DNA of 64,000 bases from Kineosporia rhizophila. Its GTDB lineage: Bacteria; Actinomycetota; Actinomycetes; Actinomycetales; Kineosporiaceae. Below the pieces are notes generated by a model. The model was not told the DNA's origin. It made no database searches and worked only from the letters and a program-made list of their open reading frames with translations. Below, one piece after another: positions 43,080 to 51,815 of the stretch. The position numbers were made by a program, and so were the translations under genes. The DNA lies in the NCBI RefSeq assembly GCF_021277265.1, contig NZ_JAJSOH010000021.1, forward strand, positions 1 to 64,000, read 5' to 3'. Numbering within the stretch: position 1 is the first letter of the stretch; each line of letters begins with the position of its first letter.

Positions 43080-44171
43080 GTGAATCACCCGGACGGTACG
43101 GCGGAGGCCCCAGAAACCCTCGCTGTACAGGCAAAATCGCGAAGGCGCGGTCCCTCTATGGCAGACGTTGCCCGAATTGCGGGGGTTTCTGGACAGACGG
43201 TTTCCCGGGTCGTCAACGGACATAACAATGTGGACGAGAGCACGCGCAGTCGCGTCCTCGCCGCAATGCGCAACATCGGTTACCGGCCGAACAACGCTGC
43301 GCGCGCTCTGCGACTGGGACGCTTCGGCAACATCGGCGTGATCATGTTCACCCTTTCGTCGTTCGGCAACATGCGCACGCTCGACGAGATCGCCATGGCC
43401 GCCTCGGACGCGAACTACTCGATCACCCTGATCCCGGTGCGGCGGCCCTCCCAGACCGACGTGACCAAGGCCTTCGCCCGGCTGAACAAGCAGGCGGTGG
43501 ACGGGGTGATCATCGTGATGGAGACCAGCTCGATCGACACCACCGCGGTGCACTGGCCGGCCGGGCTGCCGGTGGTGGTGATCGACGCGGGGGCCGACCT
43601 GCCGCACCCGATCGTCGACACCGACCAGGCCGAGGGTGCCCGGCTGGCCACCGAGCACCTGCTCGGCCTGGGCCACCGCACCGTCTGGCACGTCTCCGGG
43701 CCGCTGAACTCCTACTCGGCGAACCGGCGCCGGCACTCCTGGCGCGACACGCTCCAGCGGCACGACTGCCCGGTGCCGCCGGTGATCCACGGCAACTGGT
43801 CGTCCGACTCGGGCTACCAGGCCGGCCTGGAGCTGGCCGACAATCCCGACGTGACGGCCATTTTCACCGCCAACGACCAGATGGCGCTGGGGCTGCTGCG
43901 GGCGATGCACGAGAAGGGCCGGCGGGTACCGGCCGAGATCAGCGTGGTGGGCTTCGACGACATGGAGGAGTCGCGCAACTTCTGGCCGCCGCTGACCACC
44001 GTGCGGCAGAACTTCGAGGGTGTGGGGCGGCGCAGCGTGGACATGCTGATCCACGGCATCCGCGACAGCCACGGCCAGACGCCGGCCCCCGCCGAGCCGG
44101 CGTCCGAGAACGTGCTGATCTCAACTCATCTGGTGCTGCGGGACAGTTCCGCCGCGCCGGCGGTGGACTAG
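43080..44171 (+). CDS. LacI-family transcriptional regulator of the GH51/GH35 operon
   Basis: The 363-residue protein has the LacI helix-turn-helix MADVARIAGVSGQTVSRVVNG (from about residue 27), hinge helix RPNNAARALRLGR and a periplasmic-binding-like ligand domain. That domain includes IVDTDQAEGARLATEHLLGLGHRTVWHV and VVGFDDMEESRNFWPPLTTVRQ. GTG at 43080 follows the promoter at a normal distance; ATG at 43158 is also possible and would leave only the core HTH. It is divergent from the transporter operon, with two operators between them, so it most likely represses both until an arabino- or galacto-oligosaccharide binds. Confidence 0.92.
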   Translation: MNHPDGTAEAPETLAVQAKSRRRGPSMADVARIAGVSGQTVSRVVNGHNNVDESTRSRVLAAMRNIGYRPNNAARALRLGRFGNIGVIMFTLSSFGNMRTLDEIAMAASDANYSITLIPVRRPSQTDVTKAFARLNKQAVDGVIIVMETSSIDTTAVHWPAGLPVVVIDAGADLPHPIVDTDQAEGARLATEHLLGLGHRTVWHVSGPLNSYSANRRRHSWRDTLQRHDCPVPPVIHGNWSSDSGYQAGLELADNPDVTAIFTANDQMALGLLRAMHEKGRRVPAEISVVGFDDMEESRNFWPPLTTVRQNFEGVGRRSVDMLIHGIRDSHGQTPAPAEPASENVLISTHLVLRDSSAAPAVD

Positions 44172-44659
44172 TTCTTGTCCTTGTCCTTGCGGGCCGCCGC
44201 CGCGTCGAGGGCCAGCACGGAGGCGAGGATCAGCAGGTGGTCCTCGCCTTCGGCGATCCGCACGGCGTAGGTGTCACGCATCGAGAAGAACCGCTTGGAC
44301 ACGATTCCCACCTCGCGGCCGCCGCGCGAGACCGAGTACTCGTGGTCGAACAGGTCGCCCCGCATCTCCAGGTCGTCCGGGCCGGGGACGTCGATGGTGA
44401 AGCGGTCGCCGAACGGGGTGAAGAACTTCTTGCTCACCTCGGCGGCCTTCTGGTTCCCGACGGTGATCGTGTACTTCTCCCGCAGCGAGACCAGCTGACG
44501 GTGCACCGAGGCCAGTTCCTGACCGGAGGGGTCCTTGATCACCAGGCGGCCGCGCGGGCTGAGCACCTTGCCGTCGACGTGCAGCACCAGGCGCCCGTCC
44601 TCGTCCGTGATGTCGAAGTCGTCACCGAGGTCGAAGAAGCGTTCCTTGATCAGGTACAT
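44168..44659 (-). CDS. LURP-one-related (LOR) family protein
   Basis: The 163-residue protein starts MYLIKERFFDLGDDFDITDEDG and continues with LVLHVDGKVLSPRGRLVIKDPSG, SLREKYTITVG, KKFFTPFGDRFTIDVPG and FDHEYSV. This is the 12-stranded tubby/scramblase-like barrel of the LOR (DUF567) family. Bacterial members are of unknown function. A start at ATG 44668 would add three residues; neither start has a clear ribosome site. The C-terminus is lysine-rich (ARKDKDKN). It overlaps the LacI gene stop by four bases, tail to tail. Confidence 0.85.
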   Translation of the reverse strand: MYLIKERFFDLGDDFDITDEDGRLVLHVDGKVLSPRGRLVIKDPSGQELASVHRQLVSLREKYTITVGNQKAAEVSKKFFTPFGDRFTIDVPGPDDLEMRGDLFDHEYSVSRGGREVGIVSKRFFSMRDTYAVRIAEGEDHLLILASVLALDAAAARKDKDKN

Positions 44660-44700
44660 GCCCACCATTCTGGGCGCGCCCGCAGAAGTCGCGACCTCAG

Positions 44701-46599
44701 TCAGGCCCGCGGGCCCAGGCACTCCGGCAGCACGGCGGTGGGCAGCCAGGCGGTGAAGGCGTCGGAGCCGGGCAGCGGTTTGGAGATCAGCCAGCCCTGC
44801 AGGGTGTCGCAGCCCATGTCGGCCAGGCGCTCGGCCTGCTCGTTGGTCTCCACCCCCTCGGCGCAGACCCCCATGCCCAGCGAGTGCGCGGTCTCGATCA
44901 CCAGCCGGGCCAGCACGCTGTCGGTGGAGGTCTCGTCGGCGATCTTGTCGATGAACGACTTGTCGATCTTGACCACGTCGGCCGGCAGGTCGCGCAGCAT
45001 GGTCAGCGACGAGTAGCCGGTCCCGAAGTCGTCCAGCGCGATCGTCACCCCCAGGTCGCGGATGTCCTGCAGGATCCGGGCGGTGGCCTCCATGTCGCCG
45101 ATCACCGCGGTCTCGGTGATCTCCAGGCACAGGGTGCGCGGCAGCAGGCCGGACTCGACCAGGGCCCGGGAGACGTCCTGCACGAACGAGGGCTGCGACA
45201 GCTGCACGGCGGAGACGTTGACGGTCACCTTCATCCGCCGCCGGATGCCGTCCGAGGACTCGAACATCGGCCAGGTCGCCGCCTCCTGGCAGGCGCTGTG
45301 CAGCGCCCAGCGGCCGAGGTCGATGATCAGCCCGGTCTCCTCGGCGATCCGGATGAAGTCGGCCGGTGAGACCGGCCCGAGCTCGTCGTCGGCCCAGCGG
45401 GCCAGCGCCTCGGCGCCGACGATCCGGTTGCTGGCCACCTCGGCCAGCGGCTGGTAGTGCAGGCGCAGGTCGCCGTTGGCGATCGCCAGCCGCAGCCGGC
45501 GCTCCATGTGGTGCCGGGCCCGCAGCTCGGCCTGCGAGCCCCGGGTGGCCAGCACCTCGGCGTCGAAGTGGGTGACCCGGCCCCGGCCGTGCGACTTGGA
45601 CTGGAACATCGCCAGGTCGGCCTGCGAGACCAGGTCCTCCAGGCTGACCCCGGACATCACCGAGTCGGCGCCGGCCACCCCGACGCTGGCGCCGATGCTG
45701 GCCACCGCCTCGACCTGCTGGCCGTCGCCGTGGTCGACGGTGACGCTGAACGGCATCGAGGCCTCGTGCACGATCCGCTCGGCCACCGAGCGTGACTCGT
45801 CCGGGGTGAGCGCCCCGGCCAGCACCATCGCGAACTCGTCACCGCCGAGCCGGGCCACCCGGTCGTCCGGGCGGGCGATGTTCTGCAGCCGCTCGGCGAA
45901 CAGCTGCAGCACCTGGTCGCCGACCGCGTGCCCGAGGCTGTCGTTGACGTCCTTGAACCGGTCCAGGTCGATGTAGAGCACGGTCAGGTCGCCCGACTGG
46001 GCGTCGTGCCCGCGCATCCACTCCATCAGCGAGGCCCGGTTGGGCAGGCCGGTGAGCACGTCGTGCCGGGCCTGGTAGGCGTAGCTGTACGACAGCGCCC
46101 GGAACAGCGTGGTCACCGAGACGGTCATCAGGGTGCCGTCGGCGGCGACCACGCCGACGGTGCTCACCGAGGCCTCCTCGCTGGGGGCCTCGTCGGTGAC
46201 CACCGCGGCGGCCGCGTCGATCGTGGTGTCGGCGGTCAGGAAGATGCTCGGCACGTCGTCCAGGTCGGCCAGGGTCATCCGCTTGAACACCGAGCGCCCG
46301 TAGCCCAGGGCCCCGGCCACCCAGCGGTCGAACCAGGCCCGGTCCACCACGATCGGGCCGGCTGCCAGCGGCACCACCACGGTGGTGGCCCGGGGGTTGC
46401 CGCGGAACCAGTCGTCCAGTTCCGCGACCCGCATCTCCGGGGGCATGGTGACGGCCGGGACGGCGATGTCGGCCAGGATCGCCTTGGCCCAGCCGGACAG
46501 CGGCTGGGGCTTGGTGGCCTGGGCGTCGGGCAGCCGGTGCCGGCCACGGCGGGGCCGGCCCGAGGACTGGGCCCACGGCATGGCTGGCGCCACCGCCAC
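44701..46599 (-). CDS. GGDEF-EAL cyclic di-GMP protein with divergent N-terminal domain
   Basis: The 632-residue protein has an intact GGDEF motif (RLGGDEFAMVL) after DVLTGLPNRASL, and an intact EAL motif (GAEALARWADDE) with DDFGTGYSSL and KIDKSFI. It could therefore both make and break cyclic di-GMP. Residues about 45-165 (MRVAELDDWFRGNP, VDRAWFDRWVAG, YGRSVFKRMTLADL) resemble a pair of CBS-like modules that may bind a nucleotide. There are no membrane segments, so it is cytoplasmic. GTG at 46599 has GGAAGGGG seven bases upstream. Confidence 0.92.
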   Translation of the reverse strand: MAVAPAMPWAQSSGRPRRGRHRLPDAQATKPQPLSGWAKAILADIAVPAVTMPPEMRVAELDDWFRGNPRATTVVVPLAAGPIVVDRAWFDRWVAGALGYGRSVFKRMTLADLDDVPSIFLTADTTIDAAAAVVTDEAPSEEASVSTVGVVAADGTLMTVSVTTLFRALSYSYAYQARHDVLTGLPNRASLMEWMRGHDAQSGDLTVLYIDLDRFKDVNDSLGHAVGDQVLQLFAERLQNIARPDDRVARLGGDEFAMVLAGALTPDESRSVAERIVHEASMPFSVTVDHGDGQQVEAVASIGASVGVAGADSVMSGVSLEDLVSQADLAMFQSKSHGRGRVTHFDAEVLATRGSQAELRARHHMERRLRLAIANGDLRLHYQPLAEVASNRIVGAEALARWADDELGPVSPADFIRIAEETGLIIDLGRWALHSACQEAATWPMFESSDGIRRRMKVTVNVSAVQLSQPSFVQDVSRALVESGLLPRTLCLEITETAVIGDMEATARILQDIRDLGVTIALDDFGTGYSSLTMLRDLPADVVKIDKSFIDKIADETSTDSVLARLVIETAHSLGMGVCAEGVETNEQAERLADMGCDTLQGWLISKPLPGSDAFTAWLPTAVLPECLGPRA

Positions 46600-46677
46600 G
46601 TCGTTACCCCTTCCGGACCGGACCGAAGTGCTCCCTTATCCGTCGTCTGGTCACCCGGGCCCGATGATCCGCCAGGA

Positions 46678-46700
46678 GTGTGACGACCGATCGTGTGACG
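46678..46700. repeat. direct repeat GTGTGACG, two copies 15 bp apart
   Basis: The copies at 46678 and 46693 lie 80-100 bases upstream of the GGDEF-EAL start codon on the opposite reading sense. They may be a regulator site. Confidence 0.35.
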
Positions 46701-46728
46701 GTAACGGTCGGGAGGGGGTTCTGGGCAT

Positions 46729-46756
46729 GGTCTGCGCCCCGACTGAGGCGCAGACC
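46729..46756 (-). terminator. 10-bp stem-loop downstream of the GH3 gene
   Basis: GGTCTGCGCC and GGCGCAGACC enclose an 8-base loop 43 bases after the GH3 stop. A second G/C-rich hairpin lies between it and the stop. No T-run; typical of actinomycete I-shaped terminators. Confidence 0.55.
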
Positions 46757-46798
46757 ACCAGCAGAACACCAGCCGGGCGCCGGCAAAGCGCCGACCGG

Positions 46799-49156
46799 CT
46801 ACAGCATCGTCACCTCGGCCGGGGTGTCCAGCACCCGGTCGTGTCCGACCGGCCGCACCGGACCGGTGAGCGTGACCGAGCCCTCGAAGGGCAGGTCGCG
46901 CGAGGAGGTGCCCACGCTCACCCCGATCACCCCCGGCTCCACCAGCCGCTGCAGGTCGCGCCCGACCAGAGCCGTACGGTCGGCGTGCACCTCTAGCACC
47001 ACGCGGGCGGACTGCCCCGGCTCGAGCCGGACCCGGGCGAAACCGGCCAGCCAGTGCACCGGCCGCACCACCGAGGCCACCGGGTCGCTCAGGTAGAGCT
47101 GGACCACCTCGCTACCGGTCCGCTCCCCCGTGTTCCGGACGGTCAGACCAACCCGGAAACGACCGTCCGTAGGAATTTCGGTCTGATCGATCTCGAAGCC
47201 GGACATCTCGAAACTCGTGTACGAGCGTCCGTAGCCGAAGGGGTAGAGCGGCCTGACGTCCACGCTGCTGATCGAGCTGGGCTCACCCAGCGGCGGCTGT
47301 AGGTAGGTGTACGGCTGACCGCCGGGGCGGCGGGGAATCTGGACCGGCAGTCGCCCGCCCGGCTCCACCCGCCCGGAGAGCACACCGGCCAGCGCAGCCC
47401 CGCCCTCCTCCCCCGGCATGAACGCCTGCACCAGACCCGCCGCCCGGGGAGCCACGTCGCCCAAGGCGTAGGGCCGACCCGAGACCAGCACGACCACCAG
47501 CGGGGTACCGGTGGCGCTCAGCGCCTCCAGCAGTTCGGCCTGTACCCCCGGCAGCGTCAGGTCGTCCACGTCGCAGCCCTCGCCCGAGGAGCCCAGCCCG
47601 AACATCCCGGCCAGGTCGCCCACGAACGCGATGCAGAGGTCGGCAGCCTCGGCGGCGGCGACCGCGGCCGGGATGCCGGAGCGGTCCTGCCCCATCACCG
47701 AACAGCCGGTCTCATGGACGATCCGGGTTCCCGGCAGTTCGGCCCGCAACGCCTCCAGCACGGTCGGGATCTCGATGCCGAGCCCGTCCTGGTGCCCGGG
47801 GAACTTGGGCAGCACGTGGTTGGGGAAGGCGTAGCAGCCCATGAACGTGCGCGGGTCGTCGGCGCACGGCCCCACCACGGCGATCTCGGTGTGGTCACCG
47901 AGGGGCAGCGCGGTGCCCGGTTCGAGCAGAATGATGGACGTCTCGGCGAGCCGGCGCGCGATGGCCCGGTTCTGCGGTGGGTCGAGTCGGATGTCTTCCG
48001 GCGCATCCACCTTCGGGTTCCAGCCCGGGTCCAGCAGGCCGAGCCCGGCCTTCTGGGTGAGCACCCGGCGGGCGGCCCGGTCGAGGAACTCCTCGGGCAG
48101 GGAACCGTTGCGCACCAGCTCGGGCAGATGCGAGAAGCAGATCGTGTCGGGCAGTTCCACGTCCATCCCGGCGCGGATCGTCTGCTCCGCGGCCCCGGCC
48201 TCGTCCTCGACGATCCGGTGCATGCTGGCCAGGAACGGCGTGGCCCAGTAGTCGGAGACCACCGTGCCGGTGAAACCCCAATCTTCCCGCAGAATCTCGT
48301 GCAACAGCCAGGAGTCCACCCCGGCCGGCACCGAGTCGATGTCCGAGTAGGAGTGCATCACCGAGCCGGCCCCGGCGGCGACCGCGGCCTCGAAAGGCGG
48401 CAGCAGCACGTCGATCACCTCACGCCGGCCCATCGAGACCGGACCGTGGTTGCGGCCGGACCGGGAGGCCGAGTAGCCGACGAAATGCTTGAGCGTGGCG
48501 ATGATCCCGGCGTCCTGCAGCCCCCGCACGTAGGCCGAGCCGAGCTGGGCCACCAGGTACGGGTCCTCACCCAGCGTCTCCTCCACCCGCCCCCAGCGAT
48601 AGTCGCGGACCACGTCCATCAGCGGCGAAAGCCCCTGATGCACGCCCAGTTGCGCCAGGTCCCGGCCGATCGCGGCGGCCATCTCGCCGATCAGCTCCGG
48701 GTCGAAGGTGGCCCCCCAGGCGATGGCGGCCGGATACACCGTTGCGCCGTAGGTGGTGACGCCGGTCAGACACTCCTCGTGGGCGATCGCCGGGATCCCC
48801 AGACGCGAGGCCTCGACCACCACCGCCTGCTGCCGGGCCAGCTCCGCCGCCCCCTCGGCCGGGCTGACCGGGGCACTGCCGTAGACCCGCGTGAGGTGCC
48901 CGAGACCGGCCGCGGCCGCCTCTTCCAGGCCGAGACCGGCCTTCTGGGCGAAAGCGTCTTCCATCGGGGCGCTCTGCGCGCCGGGACCCTCGTCCGGAGC
49001 CGGAGCGGCCGGCCGGGGCTGATTGCCGATCCAGCGGCTGCCCAGCTGGCCGGCCTTCTCCTCGATGCTCATCCGGCCGAGAAGGTCGTTCACCCGTTCG
49101 GCGACGGTACGCGCGGGGTCGCGCCAGGGTTCGATACTTTCGGGCGCAACTGCCAC
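46799..49156 (-). CDS. GH3 beta-glycosidase (beta-glucosidase or beta-xylosidase)
   Basis: The 785-residue enzyme has the two GH3 domains and a C-terminal fibronectin-like domain. The nucleophile aspartate is in TVVSDYWAT (Asp302). Substrate-binding residues lie in RWGRVEETLGEDPYLV and ATLKHFVGYS (Lys223-His224). The second domain has VAVVGPCADDPRTFMGCY and VSGRPYALGD; the end has YPFGYGRSYTSFEMS. There is no signal peptide, so it acts on imported oligosaccharides. GTG at 49156 has GAAGGAG upstream; the longer frame is unsupported. It is divergent from an ABC transporter operon with a LacI gene and shares operator-like sites with it. Confidence 0.93.
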   Translation of the reverse strand: MAVAPESIEPWRDPARTVAERVNDLLGRMSIEEKAGQLGSRWIGNQPRPAAPAPDEGPGAQSAPMEDAFAQKAGLGLEEAAAAGLGHLTRVYGSAPVSPAEGAAELARQQAVVVEASRLGIPAIAHEECLTGVTTYGATVYPAAIAWGATFDPELIGEMAAAIGRDLAQLGVHQGLSPLMDVVRDYRWGRVEETLGEDPYLVAQLGSAYVRGLQDAGIIATLKHFVGYSASRSGRNHGPVSMGRREVIDVLLPPFEAAVAAGAGSVMHSYSDIDSVPAGVDSWLLHEILREDWGFTGTVVSDYWATPFLASMHRIVEDEAGAAEQTIRAGMDVELPDTICFSHLPELVRNGSLPEEFLDRAARRVLTQKAGLGLLDPGWNPKVDAPEDIRLDPPQNRAIARRLAETSIILLEPGTALPLGDHTEIAVVGPCADDPRTFMGCYAFPNHVLPKFPGHQDGLGIEIPTVLEALRAELPGTRIVHETGCSVMGQDRSGIPAAVAAAEAADLCIAFVGDLAGMFGLGSSGEGCDVDDLTLPGVQAELLEALSATGTPLVVVLVSGRPYALGDVAPRAAGLVQAFMPGEEGGAALAGVLSGRVEPGGRLPVQIPRRPGGQPYTYLQPPLGEPSSISSVDVRPLYPFGYGRSYTSFEMSGFEIDQTEIPTDGRFRVGLTVRNTGERTGSEVVQLYLSDPVASVVRPVHWLAGFARVRLEPGQSARVVLEVHADRTALVGRDLQRLVEPGVIGVSVGTSSRDLPFEGSVTLTGPVRPVGHDRVLDTPAEVTML

Positions 49157-49178
49157 GGCCCACTCCTTCGTGAGACTT

Positions 49179-49191
49179 CGAAAAACTTTCG
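49179..49191. promoter_or_regulatory. operator-like repeat CGAAA-N3-TTTCG near GH3 start
   Basis: CGAAAAACTTTCG lies 23 bases upstream of the GH3 GTG. The arms match those of the repeat over the divergent promoter, and resemble CGAA/TTCG sites of actinomycete xylan-type LacI regulators. Confidence 0.55.
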
Positions 49192-49293
49192 CCGCCACGG
49201 CCCCGGCGAACACGGTCAAAAACGTGTCCGGACAGGGCAAGTCCGTTCGGCGACGGATTCACTCTCACCGAGATACCGAGAAGTTCGCAAGGC

Positions 49294-49322
49294 TTGACAG
49301 CATCGTCCGGCGAAACTACTTT
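49294..49322 (+). promoter_or_regulatory. promoter of the second ABC operon
   Basis: TTGACA at 49294 is a consensus -35; TACTTT at 49317 follows after exactly 17 bases. A CGAAA/TTTCG repeat covers the -10. Confidence 0.75.
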
Positions 49323-49325
49323 TCG
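49311..49325. promoter_or_regulatory. operator-like repeat CGAAA-N5-TTTCG over the -10 box
   Basis: CGAAACTACTTTTCG overlaps the whole -10 element, a position that would block RNA polymerase. The spacer is two bases longer than in the copy near GH3. Confidence 0.6.
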
Positions 49326-49529
49326 AGAACTTCCGACATATCCGGCGACAGTTCACGACGAACCAGTGCCGATCTGACCGACAGTTGTTGCCGCGTTCTG
49401 CTCCTCCCAGCAGTTGTTCCAGCGTTCAGTTCCGAGCCAGACCTTTTCCAGCGCAGCGGGGCGCTGTTCCCGCCCGCTGCGTCCGTGTGGCCGCGGGTCC
49501 TCCGCGGCCGGTACCCGATGGAGATCACC

Positions 49530-50882
49530 GTGGATCCCATGAAGACGTCCCGCCGCAACTTCCTGAGCCTGGCCATCGGCCTGCCGATCGCCGGTGCCAC
49601 CCTGGCCGCCTGCGGCAGTTCCGGCCCCGGCACCGAGAGCAGTGGCGGCGACGGCGGTGGCGACGGTTCGGGCGGTACCTACTGGTACCTGTCCGTGGAC
49701 CCGAACGAGACCATCCGCCGCACCTCGCTGGACCGGTTCAACAAGGCCAACGCGAACCAGGCGATCAAGGGCACGGCGTTCCAGAACGACGCCTACAAGG
49801 AGAAGATCAAGGTCGCGATCGGCGCCGGGCAGGCCCCGACGGTGATCTGGGGCTGGGGCGGCGGCGGCCTGGCCAGCTGGGTCGACGCCGGCGCGGTGGA
49901 CGACCTGACGTCGTGGTTCGACGAGAACCCCGACCAGAAGGAGCGACGCTTCCCGGCCTCGTTCGCGGCCGCCACGGTCGACGGCAAGATCTACGCGGTG
50001 CCGGCCGAGACGGTCACCCCGATCGTGCTGTTCTACAACAAGAAGGTGTTCTCGGAGGCCGGCCTGCAGCCGCCCACCAGCTGGGAGGACATCCTCGCGC
50101 TGGTGCCGAAGTTCAAGGAGAAGGACATCGCCCCGTTCGCCCTGGCCGGCCAGTCGCGCTGGACGAACATGATGTGGCTGGAGTTCCTCTTCGACCGGAT
50201 CGGCGGTCCGGAGATCTTCCAGGCCGTGTTCGAGGGCAAGGCGGACGCCTGGTCCGACCCGGCCGCGATCAAGGCCCTGGGCGAGGTGCAGAAGCTGGTC
50301 GAGGCCGGTGGTTTCGTCAAGGGCTTCTCCTCGATCACCGCCGACACCAACGCCGACCAGGCCCTGCTCACCTCGGGCAAGGCCGCGATGATGCTGCACG
50401 GCGCCTGGACGTACGGCTCGATGAAGGAAGAGGGGGGCGACTTCGTCTCCGGCGGCGACCTCGGCTTCATGAACTTCCCGCCGGTCTCCGGCGGCACCGG
50501 CGACCCGAGCAACACCTACGGCAACCCCGGCCAGTACTACTCGCTCTCGTCCAAGGCCACCCCCGAGCAGAAGGAGGCGGCCAAGAACTTCTTCAAGACC
50601 CAGGTGCTCTCCGACGCCGAGCAGACCGACTGGGTCAACGACGCCGGCCAGGTCCCGATCGTGGTCGGTGTGGACAAGAAGTTCAGCGGCCTCGAGGACG
50701 CCGAGTGGCTGCAGTTCGTCTACGACACCGCCAGCAAGGCCAAGACCTTCTCGCAGTCGTGGGACCAGGCCCTCAGCCCGGCCGCCGCCGAGGAGCTGCT
50801 GAACAACATCGCCAAGCTGTTCGCGCTCGACATCACGCCCGAGGAGTTCGCGAAGAACATGAACGCGGTCATCGGCAAATGA
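49530..50882 (+). CDS. ABC transporter sugar-binding lipoprotein (Tat-type signal)
   Basis: The 450-residue protein starts MDPMKTSRRNFLSLAIGLPI, with a classical twin-arginine motif followed by the lipobox TLAAC, so it is probably folded before Tat export and then lipid-anchored. Binding-protein marks are VLFYNKKVFSEAGLQPPTSW, GKAAMMLHGAWTYGSM and NPGQYYSLSSKA. GTG at 49530 has GGAG six bases upstream; ATG at 49539 and at 49518 are alternatives. It is the first gene of the operon, and its stop overlaps the next start (ATGA). Confidence 0.92.
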   Translation: MDPMKTSRRNFLSLAIGLPIAGATLAACGSSGPGTESSGGDGGGDGSGGTYWYLSVDPNETIRRTSLDRFNKANANQAIKGTAFQNDAYKEKIKVAIGAGQAPTVIWGWGGGGLASWVDAGAVDDLTSWFDENPDQKERRFPASFAAATVDGKIYAVPAETVTPIVLFYNKKVFSEAGLQPPTSWEDILALVPKFKEKDIAPFALAGQSRWTNMMWLEFLFDRIGGPEIFQAVFEGKADAWSDPAAIKALGEVQKLVEAGGFVKGFSSITADTNADQALLTSGKAAMMLHGAWTYGSMKEEGGDFVSGGDLGFMNFPPVSGGTGDPSNTYGNPGQYYSLSSKATPEQKEAAKNFFKTQVLSDAEQTDWVNDAGQVPIVVGVDKKFSGLEDAEWLQFVYDTASKAKTFSQSWDQALSPAAAEELLNNIAKLFALDITPEEFAKNMNAVIGK

Positions 50883-51811
50883 CCGTCCCTGTTCAGGTTC
50901 CACCCGATCGTGTAGCACCTGTCCGGACCGCGTCGCACGCGGTCCGGCAGGGCTCGATCGCCTGGATGGTCCTGCCCGCGCTGCTCATGTTCCTCACCTT
51001 CGCGGTGATCCCGCTGATCGGTGTGCTGGGTCTGAGCTTCACCACCTGGGACGGGATCGGCGACATCCGCCCGTCCGGCTTCGACAGCTGGCGCGAGGTG
51101 CTCACCGACCCCGGTCTGCCCGACGCGCTCTGGGTGACGTTCAAGATCATGTTCCTGTCCTGGCTGTTCCAGACCCCGCTGAGTCTGCTCCTGGGCGTCT
51201 TCCTGGCCGGCAGGCAGCGCTACCGCGGGGTCCTGGCGGTGATCTTCTTCGTGCCGCTGCTGCTCAGCCAGGCGGCCATCGCGATTACCTTCAAGGCCCT
51301 GCTCGACCCGAACTTCGGCCTCGGCGCCGGCCTGGGCATCGACCTGCTGGTGCAGGACTGGCTCGGCGACCCGGTCCTCGCCCTGGCCACCGTGGTGTTC
51401 GTGGTGTCCTGGCAGTTCATCCCGTTCCACACGCTGATCTACCAGGGTGCGGTGCGGCAGATCCCGGCCTCGCTGTACGAGGCGGCCCAGCTCGACGGGG
51501 CCGGCCGGCTGCGGCAGTTCTGGAACATCACCCTGCCCCAGCTGCGCAACACCATCATCGCCTCCTCCACCCTGATGGTGGTCGGGTCGCTGACCTTCTT
51601 CGACCTGATCTGGGTGCTCACCGCCGGCGGCCCCAGCGACGCCACCCGGGCCCTGGCCCTGGACATGTACATCCGCGGTTTCCGGGCCTCACTGATGGGC
51701 CCGGCCAGCGCGATCGCCGTCATCCTGGTCGTCGTCGGCCTGCTGCTCGCCCTCGCCCTGCGGCGTCTGGGCGGCGGACGCGACGCCGGCAGCCAACTCG
51801 AGGGGATGTGA
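50879..51811 (+). CDS. ABC transporter permease (MalF-like)
   Basis: The 310-residue protein has six membrane segments and an EAA loop SLYEAAQLDGAGRLRQFWNI. ATG at 50879 overlaps the binding-protein stop by four bases. The ending LRRLGGGRDAGSQLEGM is cytoplasmic. It forms the import channel with the next gene product. Confidence 0.93.
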   Translation: MTVPVQVPPDRVAPVRTASHAVRQGSIAWMVLPALLMFLTFAVIPLIGVLGLSFTTWDGIGDIRPSGFDSWREVLTDPGLPDALWVTFKIMFLSWLFQTPLSLLLGVFLAGRQRYRGVLAVIFFVPLLLSQAAIAITFKALLDPNFGLGAGLGIDLLVQDWLGDPVLALATVVFVVSWQFIPFHTLIYQGAVRQIPASLYEAAQLDGAGRLRQFWNITLPQLRNTIIASSTLMVVGSLTFFDLIWVLTAGGPSDATRALALDMYIRGFRASLMGPASAIAVILVVVGLLLALALRRLGGGRDAGSQLEGM

Positions 51812-51815
51812 CGGC

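Larger units (their letters stand above)
49157..49529. other. divergent regulatory region between GH3 and the second ABC operon
   Basis: This 373-base gap holds an operator-like repeat near the GH3 start, a strong promoter for the ABC operon with a second repeat over its -10, and then a leader of about 200 bases before the binding-protein start. The leader has no reading frame that looks coding. Confidence 0.6.
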
